This document shows, piece by piece, positions 55,375-62,163 of a stretch of DNA of 64,000 nt (positions within the stretch are counted from its first letter, which is position 1; each line of letters starts with the position of its first letter). This stretch comes from Elusimicrobiota bacterium (lineage in GTDB: Bacteria > Elusimicrobiota > Elusimicrobia > UBA1565): contig JACRDO010000121.1 in the NCBI GenBank assembly GCA_016212885.1, positions 1-64,000 of the forward strand, read 5' to 3'. The translations under genes were made by a program, and so were the position numbers. The notes under the pieces were generated by a model that did no database searches, was not told the DNA's origin, and saw only the letters and a program-made list of their open reading frames with translations.

Positions 55375-55384
55375 CGGCCGGAGC
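55361..55384. terminator. Shared palindromic hairpin at the convergent dus/pyk stops
   Basis: CGGCCGCTAGCGGCCG (55365-55380) is a perfect palindrome whose central CTAG holds both TAG stop codons. With the flanks GCTT and GGAGC it extends to a 10-bp RNA stem including one G-U pair and a 4-nt loop. It could serve both transcripts as a terminator without T-run. Confidence 0.55.
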
Positions 55385-56855
55385 GGCTGTGCGTGGGCGC
55401 GCCGATGACGTGCAGCTTCATGAGGTTCGTCGTGCCCTTGAGGCCGAGCGGGGTCCCGGCCACGATGGCCACGACGTCGCCCTTGGCCGCGAGGCGTTCC
55501 TCCAGCAGGCGCTTCTCCGCCGTTTCCGTGAGGTCGTCGATGTCGCGGACCTCGTGGATCCTCCTCGGGCGCACGCCCCAGACCAGGGCCAGGCAATGCC
55601 TCGTGGTCCTGGAGGGGGAGAAGCCGATGATGGGGCAGGGCGGGCGGCAGTGCGAGATGAGCCGGGCGCTGCGCCCGCTTTCCGTGAACACCGCGATGCA
55701 GCGCAGGTCCACCTCGCGGGCCGCGGCCAGGGCCGCGTTGGCGACCGCCTCGGCCGCGGTCGGGCGGCGCGCCCTTTGCCGCTCCTCACAAGCGGCAAAG
55801 GGCCAATCGAGCGGAGAAAGGCATCGCTTGGGGCTCGCCTCGGCCTCCCGGATGATGCGGTCCATCATACGGACCGTCTCGACGGGCCAGTCCCCGACAG
55901 CGGTCTCCTCGGAGAGCATGAGCGCGCTCGTGCCGTCGAATACCGCGTTCGCCACGTCGCTGGCTTCGGCGCGCGTGGGCCGCGGGTTGCGCGTCATGGA
56001 TTCGAGCATCTGGGTCGCGGTGATGACCGGGATCCGGGCCATGCGGCCGCGGCGGATGATCTCCTTCTGGATCACCGGGACCTTCTCGATGCTCATCTCC
56101 ACGCCGAGGTCGCCCCGCGCCGCCATGACCCCGTCGCTCTCGGCCAGGATGGCGTCGAGGTCTAAGACCGCCTCGGGCTTCTCGATCTTCGAGATGAAGG
56201 CGGCCTCGAAGCCGAGGCCCCGAGCCGCGCGCCGGGCCTCGCGGACATCCGCGGCCCTGCGCACGAAGCTGACCGCCACGTACTCGGCGCCCTGCTCCAG
56301 GGCGAAGGCGAGGTCCTCGCGGTCCTTGGCCGTGAGAGACGGCGCGCTCAGGCGCACCCCCGGGAGGTTGATGCCCTTGTGCTCGCCCAGCTCGCCGCCG
56401 TTGACGACCCTGCAGCGGACCTCCGAGCCGCGGACGGACTCGACTTTCAGCTCGATGAGTCCGTCCGAGAGCAGGATGCGGTCCCCCCTGCGGACCTCGC
56501 GGGGAAGCGGCGCGTAAGTCGTCGAGACGCAGGCCGGGCCGCCTGCGACGCGCTTCGATGTGATGGCGAACTCCTGTCCGGCCGTGAGTTCGACGTTTTT
56601 CCCGCCCGCCAGGGGTCCGGTCCTGATCTTGGGTCCTTGGAGGTCCGCGATGATCGCGAGGGACTTCTCCAGCTTGCGCCCCACGGCCCGGACCGCGCGG
56701 ATCGTCCGCGCGTGCTCCTCATGCGTCCCGTGGGAGAAGTTCAGGCGGGCCGCGTCCATCCCGGCGCGGACCAGGGCTTCGATGGTTTCGGGCGAGCGGC
56801 TGGCCGGCCCGAGCGTGCAGACGATCTTGGCGAAGCGGAAGGATTGTCGCATCAT
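55371..56855 (-). CDS. pyk: Pyruvate kinase
   Basis: 494 residues. Family motifs: KIVCTLGPASRSPE, ARLNFSHGTHEEH, DLQGPKIRTG, the Lys/Mg-site region SKIEKPEAV, GDLGVEMSIEKVPVIQKEII and the signature ATQMLESMTRNPRPTRAEASDVANAV. It converts PEP and ADP to pyruvate and ATP, the last glycolytic step. Two adjacent ATGs (56855, 56852) are possible starts. No Shine-Dalgarno; TATGCT ends about 9 nt upstream. The C-terminal domain is complete. Confidence 0.97.
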   Translation of the reverse strand: MMRQSFRFAKIVCTLGPASRSPETIEALVRAGMDAARLNFSHGTHEEHARTIRAVRAVGRKLEKSLAIIADLQGPKIRTGPLAGGKNVELTAGQEFAITSKRVAGGPACVSTTYAPLPREVRRGDRILLSDGLIELKVESVRGSEVRCRVVNGGELGEHKGINLPGVRLSAPSLTAKDREDLAFALEQGAEYVAVSFVRRAADVREARRAARGLGFEAAFISKIEKPEAVLDLDAILAESDGVMAARGDLGVEMSIEKVPVIQKEIIRRGRMARIPVITATQMLESMTRNPRPTRAEASDVANAVFDGTSALMLSEETAVGDWPVETVRMMDRIIREAEASPKRCLSPLDWPFAACEERQRARRPTAAEAVANAALAAAREVDLRCIAVFTESGRSARLISHCRPPCPIIGFSPSRTTRHCLALVWGVRPRRIHEVRDIDDLTETAEKRLLEERLAAKGDVVAIVAGTPLGLKGTTNLMKLHVIGAPTHSRSGR

Positions 56856-56885
56856 CGAAATGGGAGCATAACAATTCGGGCGATA

Positions 56886-56915
56886 GCGGGGATAGGCCTT
56901 TGGTCCTATCCCCGC
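56886..56915. other. 11-bp perfect stem between divergent pyk and GH13 genes
   Basis: GCGGGGATAGG (56886-56896) and CCTATCCCCGC (56905-56915) pair perfectly with an 8-nt loop CCTTTGGT, itself partly self-complementary. It sits between two divergent carbohydrate-related genes and upstream of the -10 boxes of both, so an operator is more likely than a terminator. Confidence 0.5.
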
Positions 56916-56950
56916 CTAGGCCGTTGGACGCTCGAAATATGGACATTTCC

Positions 56951-56959
56951 TGGTACAAT
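56951..56959 (+). promoter_or_regulatory. Extended -10 of the GH13 gene
   Basis: TGGTACAAT (TG-N-TACAAT) ends 11 nt before the ATG at 56971. No -35 at normal spacing, which suits an extended -10 promoter. No Shine-Dalgarno. Confidence 0.5.
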
Positions 56960-56970
56960 AGTCCTAATAG

Positions 56971-58989
56971 ATGCTTAGGCACATCGTCCTCCTATCTTCT
57001 CTTCTGCTCCTTCCGTTCGCGTCCTACGCGCAGACCTCGTCTTCGCTCGCTTCCTCCAAAGAGCGCATCTCGCAGGTCCTCGGCCAGGTCCAAGATGTCC
57101 TAGACTCCGCGGCTCCGCTCGACGCCCTCTTCGACGGCGCCAATGCCTCCCGCGGCTCCGGCTCCGCCTCCTCCGCGGATCCGGATTACGCGCGCCTGCG
57201 CCAGATCAAGGACGTGCTGAGCAACGGCACCTCCCTGGACGGCCAGGCTATCGGGCCCTTCGTCTTCAATCTCCAGGGAGGGGACCGTGTCAGCGCCCAG
57301 GTCGCGGGCCTCGAAGGTTTCGTCTATGCCGAAGCCGAGATCGAGCGCACGCGCGGAAAGCAGGCCGCCATCGGGAACCTCAGCGACTATTTCAACTATC
57401 TCGACGCCCTGCTCAAGCCCGAGCCGTGGGCCGGCGAGGTCCGCGGGCAGATCTCGGCCCTAAAAGCCTCGAACCTGCCAGCCTCCGAGAAGTACGACCG
57501 CCTGATGGACATGGTCAAGGGCTACACCTCGGACCTCCAGAAGCAGGTCGCGTCGTCGGATAAGTCCGCCTGGATCAAGAAGGCCCGCATCTACGAGATC
57601 TTCCCAAGGGCCTACAACCTTGCCGGCAAGCGCGAGGCTTACGGCGCGCGCTCGGAGTCGCCGCGCTTCTTCGCGGACTTCAAGGCGAAGGACCTGCAGC
57701 AGATCAAGAGCCTCGGCTTCGACGCGGTTTGGACCATGGGCATCTTCCCCATCGGCAAGCGCAACGTCTCCGGCACGGGCGGCGGGTCCCCGTACTCCAT
57801 CCGGGACCACGAGGCCCTCAACCCGGACCTGGGCGCCGAGGAGGAGTTCCGCGCCTTCGTGGCCCGCGCCCATTCAGCGGGCCTGCGCGTCATCATCGAC
57901 TTCGTCCCGAACCACACCTCCATGGACTCCAAGCTGCTGCTGGAGCACCCGGACTGCTTCGTCAACATCCCGGCCAACCAGTCCAATCCGCACTCGCCGC
58001 CCTACGGCTACTTCGACCATTACGACTCGAACTCCGGGCGCTGGCTCTGGATCGCCCACGGCGGCTACGAGTCCTTCGGCCAGGTCTCGCCCTGGATCGA
58101 CACGGCCCAGATCGACTACTCCAATCCCGCCATGCGCCGCGAGATGTCGCGCATCGTCAAGAGCTGGGTCCTCCGCTTCGGCGTGGACGGCTTCCGCGTG
58201 GATATGGCCTATCTCGTGCTGAACTCGAACTTCTCCCGCGCCTGGCGCAAGGCCATGCCACCGGGCGAGTTCCTGGAGCAGATGATCGCCGGGGTCAAGT
58301 CGCAGTACCCGGAGACCGGCTTCATCGCCGAGGCCTACGACAACTGGGACGATCTCTCCCGCGTGGGCTTCGACATGGAGTACGGCAAGAACAACATGAA
58401 CCGGCCCGGCGGACACTGGGGCTGGTACGACGCCATGCAGAGCCGGGATCCCGGCTGGATCCGCGAGGCCCTGGGCCGCGCGGCCTTCCTGCGCTGGCAG
58501 AGCGGTGGGAGCGGCATGCTCGACTTCGTGGGCAACCACGACGAGGCCTCGCCCCAGCGCGCATTCGGAGATTGGATGTTCGGGGCCTCTTTCCTGACTT
58601 TGATGATGCCGGGCAACCTGCTCTTCTACGGGTCCCAGGAGATCGGGTTCGACAAGCCGAGCTCCAACGAGCCCAAGTCCATTCCCTTCAACGTGCCGGT
58701 CCAGGTGGATTGGGCGCATCCGGACCAGCAGATCAAGAGCTTCTACGAAGAGACCTTCGCGCAGGCGAAGCAGCTCAAGGCCGAGTTGGGCGACTGCGAC
58801 ATAGAGGCTCTCGACCCTGTGGGCGCGGGCTGGGCCGGCTACATCCTCATCGGCGAGAACGGGAAGAAGGCGGCCGTGGTGGCCAACCCGACGAACCGCA
58901 CCGTCAGCGTCCGCATCGACCGCCCGGAGCACGGCGTCTGGGCCAGCCGCACCCTCCAGCCTCTAGGCTACGCGCTGATCAAGCTCTGA
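56971..58989 (+). CDS. Secreted GH13 alpha-amylase-family enzyme
   Basis: 672 residues. Signal peptide MLRHIVLLSSLLLLPFASYAQ. A helical N-terminal domain (about 25-205) of unknown role precedes the catalytic barrel (about 208-590). Conserved regions: DFVPNHTS (I), GFRVDMAY with nucleophile Asp411 (II), FIAEAYDNW with acid/base Glu454 (III), and VGNHDEASP with Asp524 (IV). A C-terminal beta-domain (KAAVVANPTNRTVSVRID) ends it. It should act on alpha-glucans outside the cytoplasm or at the surface; exact specificity is not readable. The lack of HD in region IV context (NHDE) is still canonical. The last 11 bp overlap the convergent gene. Confidence 0.92.
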   Translation: MLRHIVLLSSLLLLPFASYAQTSSSLASSKERISQVLGQVQDVLDSAAPLDALFDGANASRGSGSASSADPDYARLRQIKDVLSNGTSLDGQAIGPFVFNLQGGDRVSAQVAGLEGFVYAEAEIERTRGKQAAIGNLSDYFNYLDALLKPEPWAGEVRGQISALKASNLPASEKYDRLMDMVKGYTSDLQKQVASSDKSAWIKKARIYEIFPRAYNLAGKREAYGARSESPRFFADFKAKDLQQIKSLGFDAVWTMGIFPIGKRNVSGTGGGSPYSIRDHEALNPDLGAEEEFRAFVARAHSAGLRVIIDFVPNHTSMDSKLLLEHPDCFVNIPANQSNPHSPPYGYFDHYDSNSGRWLWIAHGGYESFGQVSPWIDTAQIDYSNPAMRREMSRIVKSWVLRFGVDGFRVDMAYLVLNSNFSRAWRKAMPPGEFLEQMIAGVKSQYPETGFIAEAYDNWDDLSRVGFDMEYGKNNMNRPGGHWGWYDAMQSRDPGWIREALGRAAFLRWQSGGSGMLDFVGNHDEASPQRAFGDWMFGASFLTLMMPGNLLFYGSQEIGFDKPSSNEPKSIPFNVPVQVDWAHPDQQIKSFYEETFAQAKQLKAELGDCDIEALDPVGAGWAGYILIGENGKKAAVVANPTNRTVSVRIDRPEHGVWASRTLQPLGYALIKL

Positions 58990-59620
58990 GCTTCCGCCAT
59001 AGGACCACGGCCGCTCCTGCCGCCAGGACGAGCGCCGCGCAGAGGGCCCCCAGCTTGATCCTGCGGCGCTGCGCCCAGGAGCGCATCGCGGCCGCGAAGG
59101 CTTCGCTCTCCGCGTTATGGATGGGCTGCGCCTTCGCCTCGAAAGAGCTCGCCGTCCTCTCGAAGATCTTCCAGCGGTTGGAGAGGAGAAAGCGCGAGGC
59201 CGCGTCGATGGATGCGCCGGCGAAAGGCTTTCCGGTTCCGTGGATGACTTTCTTCCGGGTTGCGCCGCTGAGGCTGCGTCCGGCTTGGGCGATCATCAGC
59301 GCATTGTAGGTCTGGATCAAGTCTTCGAAGTCCTTGCGGGCCGAGCTGAATTCCTCGAGGCGCATCCGGACGTCGGCGCTCAGCCGCTCGTGCTCGGGCG
59401 CGAGGCTGCGCGGGTCGTCCGCTTTGAAGCAGGAGTCCTTCAGGATAGCGAGCCTCTGGAGCATGGGGGTCAACTCGTCCATCCGGCGGGCCAGCTCGGC
59501 CTGTGCTTCATCCAAGCGCGCGGCCATGCGTTTTTCACCGGCCGAGGAGGGGTCCTCTTGGGCCGGGCAGAAGGGCGCGGCCAGGCACAGCAGAATAAAG
59601 GGAATGGCGGTCCTAATCAC
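58979..59620 (-). CDS. Exported helical protein with C-terminal TM anchor
   Basis: 213 residues from a GTG. Signal peptide (IPFILLCLAAPFCPAQ), then charged amphipathic helices with coiled-coil tendency (MAARLDEAQAELARRMDEL, LEEFSSARKDFEDLIQ). A C-terminal transmembrane helix (LGALCAALVLAAGAAVVLW) is preceded by QRRRIK and followed by RKLRA. The bulk is probably periplasmic and anchored at the inner membrane. I do not recognise a family. Overlaps the end of the convergent GH13 gene by 11 bp. Confidence 0.7.
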   Translation of the reverse strand: MIRTAIPFILLCLAAPFCPAQEDPSSAGEKRMAARLDEAQAELARRMDELTPMLQRLAILKDSCFKADDPRSLAPEHERLSADVRMRLEEFSSARKDFEDLIQTYNALMIAQAGRSLSGATRKKVIHGTGKPFAGASIDAASRFLLSNRWKIFERTASSFEAKAQPIHNAESEAFAAAMRSWAQRRRIKLGALCAALVLAAGAAVVLWRKLRA

Positions 59621-59673
59621 GCGTCCGGTATACTATCATACTGTACGCGCATGTGGCCTCGACAGGCATAGGC

Positions 59674-59679
59674 TATAAT
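59674..59679 (+). promoter_or_regulatory. -10 box of the serine hydrolase-rlmN operon
   Basis: A consensus TATAAT ending 10 nt before the ATG at 59690, with no Shine-Dalgarno between and no clear -35. Confidence 0.5.
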
Positions 59680-59689
59680 CTCCCCGGCC

Positions 59690-61081
59690 ATGCTCCTCTG
59701 CGGAACGTTTCTCTTTTGGCCCGCCTCCGCGCTGCTCTGCGCCGCGGCCGCGTGGGGGGCCGCGTATTTCTTCCGCATCGCGGCCATCGCGACCGCCTAC
59801 AAGGCCAAAGTGCTCTGTTCGGGCCTTTTCGTATCAGGGCGCCGGCCCGAGTCCCTCATCGACGACGTATCCGCGGACAGCTACCGCATCCTGCGCCTCT
59901 TCCGCGCGGACGTGGACCGCGAACGCCGCGCCGTCAGAGCCTCTTTCCTCGGCTTGCGCAGCCGGACAGCTGTCTTCCGCCCGGGCCTGGGCGCCACGCT
60001 TGCGATCGGCTCCATGCCTGAGGAGAGAACCCTCCCGGCGCCAGCTCCGGCGGACCCAAACCGGCCGTGGCCCGAGGGCGAACCCGCGGCCATGCCGAAG
60101 GATGAGGAGTCGCCGCTCTTCAGGGTGGTCCGGGCCGCTTTCACCGAGCCCGATCGGCGCAAGCTCAGGCGCGCCCGGGCCGTGGTGGTTGTCCGCGACG
60201 GCCGCATCATCGCGGAGCGCTACGCGCCGGGATTCGGCCCGGCCACGCCGCTCGCCGGCTGGTCCATGGCCAAGAGCGTCCTGGCCGCGCTTGCAGGCAT
60301 CCTGGTCCGGGAGGGCCGCCTGTCGATCGCGGGCAAGGGCCTCCTGCCGGAGTGGACAGGGCCCGGGGACCCCAGGGCCGCCATCGCCTTGGACGACCTC
60401 CTGCGCATGCGCAGCGGGCTCGAGTTCGCCGAGGTCTACACGGACCCGCTCTCGGATGTGACGCGGATGCTCTTCGCAAGCCGGAGCGCCGCGGCTTTCG
60501 CCTCCGCGAAGCGGCTATGCGCCGAGCCCGGGGCCGTCTGGGCCTATTCGAGCGGCGCCACCAACATCCTCTCGCGCATCCTGCGCCTGGCCCTCGAGCG
60601 GGACGGGGAAGACCACCTTTCTTTCCCGCGGCGGGCCCTCTTCGACCGCATCGGCATGCGCACAGCCGTGCTGGAGCCGGACCCTGCCGGGGATTTCGTA
60701 GGCTCCTCCTTCATGTTCGCCTCGGCCCGGGATTGGGCCCGCTTCGGCCTGCTCTTCGCGCAGGACGGGGTCTGGGCCGGGAACCGCATCCTGTCCGAAG
60801 GCTGGGTCTCCTACAGCGTCGAGCCGACGCCCCAGTGCTCAGGCCTGCGCTACGGCGCGCATTGGTGGCTCAAGCTGACCAAGGAGCTGGGGGGAGAAAG
60901 CCCGGCTGCTGCGAAGATCCCGGCCGACGCCTTCTTCGCTCTGGGGCATGAAGGCCAGACCCTCACCGTGATCCCGTCGCGGAAGCTGGTCGTTGTGAGG
61001 CTCGGCCTTTCCGTGCACGTGGACGCGTGGGACCACGCAGGCTTCCTAGCCGATGTCCTGGGAGCGCTGCCGAACTTATGA
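59690..61081 (+). CDS. Serine hydrolase, beta-lactamase class C/EstB-like
   Basis: 463 residues. N-terminal membrane helices (about 1-32) anchor the protein. The catalytic domain (about 150-463) has S-x-x-K at Ser192-Lys195 (WSMAKS), Tyr286 in YSSGATN (the Y-x-N equivalent) and GHEGQ near 420 for the K-T-G position. The layout matches penicillin-binding-protein-like esterases and 6-aminohexanoate-dimer hydrolase relatives (DLLRMRSGLEF). Natural substrate unknown. Its stop overlaps the rlmN start (ATGA). Confidence 0.87.
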   Translation: MLLCGTFLFWPASALLCAAAAWGAAYFFRIAAIATAYKAKVLCSGLFVSGRRPESLIDDVSADSYRILRLFRADVDRERRAVRASFLGLRSRTAVFRPGLGATLAIGSMPEERTLPAPAPADPNRPWPEGEPAAMPKDEESPLFRVVRAAFTEPDRRKLRRARAVVVVRDGRIIAERYAPGFGPATPLAGWSMAKSVLAALAGILVREGRLSIAGKGLLPEWTGPGDPRAAIALDDLLRMRSGLEFAEVYTDPLSDVTRMLFASRSAAAFASAKRLCAEPGAVWAYSSGATNILSRILRLALERDGEDHLSFPRRALFDRIGMRTAVLEPDPAGDFVGSSFMFASARDWARFGLLFAQDGVWAGNRILSEGWVSYSVEPTPQCSGLRYGAHWWLKLTKELGGESPAAAKIPADAFFALGHEGQTLTVIPSRKLVVVRLGLSVHVDAWDHAGFLADVLGALPNL

Positions 61082-62109
61082 CGCCGATCAAAAGCCTCTC
61101 CTTCGATGGATTGGCCGAAGCCGCGGCGGAGCTGGGCGAGCCCGCATACCGGGCCCGCCAGCTGTCCCGGTGGCTCTATCAGAAGCGGGCGGATTCCTTC
61201 GACGCGATGGGGGATCTCCCGAAGGTTTTCCGGGCCGGGCTCGCCAAGAGGTTCTCCGCGGCCAAGCTGGATGTCCGCCGCGTCCTGCGGTCCAAGAAAG
61301 GGGATGCGGTCAAGTTCGCTTTCCTGTGCGCGGACGGCCGGGGCCTCATCGAAAGCGTGGCGCTATTGGACGGCAAACGGCGGACCGCCTGCCTTTCCTC
61401 CCAGCTCGGCTGCGCTTTGGGCTGCCGGATCTGCGAGACCGGCCGCATGGGGTTCATCCGCAACCTCGCGCAGGAGGAGATCCTCGGCCAGCTCATCGGC
61501 ATGAACGACTATCTTTGGGCCCGGGAGCGCCGGCTGGTGAGCAACATCGTCTTCATGGGGATGGGCGAGGCGCTCTCGAACTTCGAGAATTTCAGATCCT
61601 CCCTGGCCATCATCATGGGCGAGCACGGCTTCAATCTCGGAGGCAGGAAGATCACCGTGTCCACCGCCGGGGTGGCGCCCTCGATTGAGCGCCTCATGGA
61701 AGAAGACCTCAACGTAGGCTTGGCCATCTCGCTCAACGCGTACTCCAACGAGACCAGGAACAGGCTCATGCCCATCAACCGGAAATACCCTATCGAGACC
61801 CTCATCGCCGCGGCGCGAAGGTATTTCGAGAGGACGGGCAGAAGGGTCACCTTCGAATACGCGCTCATCGAGGGGGAGAACGACACGCCCGAAGCGGCCG
61901 AAGCCCTTGAGAAGCTGCTCAAGGACCTCGTCTGCAAGATCAACCTCATCGCGCTGAGCCCTTGCTCCGCGCGGGTGAAGAGCCCTTCCCCGGCCCGGGT
62001 CAAGGCGTTCTCCGACGACCTGCACCGCAGAGGCCTCTGCGCAACCATCCGCCGGAGCAGGGGGAGGGACATCTTCGGGGCGTGCGGCCAGCTCGGGCGG
62101 CGCCCATAG
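61078..62109 (+). CDS. rlmN: 23S rRNA/tRNA adenine-C2 methyltransferase RlmN
   Basis: 343 residues from the ATG overlapping the previous stop; an in-frame upstream extension lies inside that gene. Radical SAM motif C-x3-C-x2-C at Cys112, 116 and 119 (CALGCRIC). Methyl-carrier Cys336 sits in FGACGQL. Other RlmN marks are LPKVFRAGL (N-terminal domain), NIVFMGMGEAL and TVSTAGVAPSI. It methylates A2503 of 23S rRNA and A37 of some tRNAs. Coupling to a serine hydrolase looks incidental. Confidence 0.95.
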   Translation: MTPIKSLSFDGLAEAAAELGEPAYRARQLSRWLYQKRADSFDAMGDLPKVFRAGLAKRFSAAKLDVRRVLRSKKGDAVKFAFLCADGRGLIESVALLDGKRRTACLSSQLGCALGCRICETGRMGFIRNLAQEEILGQLIGMNDYLWARERRLVSNIVFMGMGEALSNFENFRSSLAIIMGEHGFNLGGRKITVSTAGVAPSIERLMEEDLNVGLAISLNAYSNETRNRLMPINRKYPIETLIAAARRYFERTGRRVTFEYALIEGENDTPEAAEALEKLLKDLVCKINLIALSPCSARVKSPSPARVKAFSDDLHRRGLCATIRRSRGRDIFGACGQLGRRP

Positions 62110-62146
62110 GCAGTTGAGGATATCGCTCCCCGCCAGGAGGAAAGTA

Positions 62147-62152
62147 TACAAT
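62147..62152 (+). promoter_or_regulatory. -10 box of the terminal membrane-protein gene
   Basis: TACAAT (preceded by TA) ends 11 nt before the ATG at 62164. No Shine-Dalgarno follows. Confidence 0.45.
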
Positions 62153-62163
62153 AGCCTGCGATC

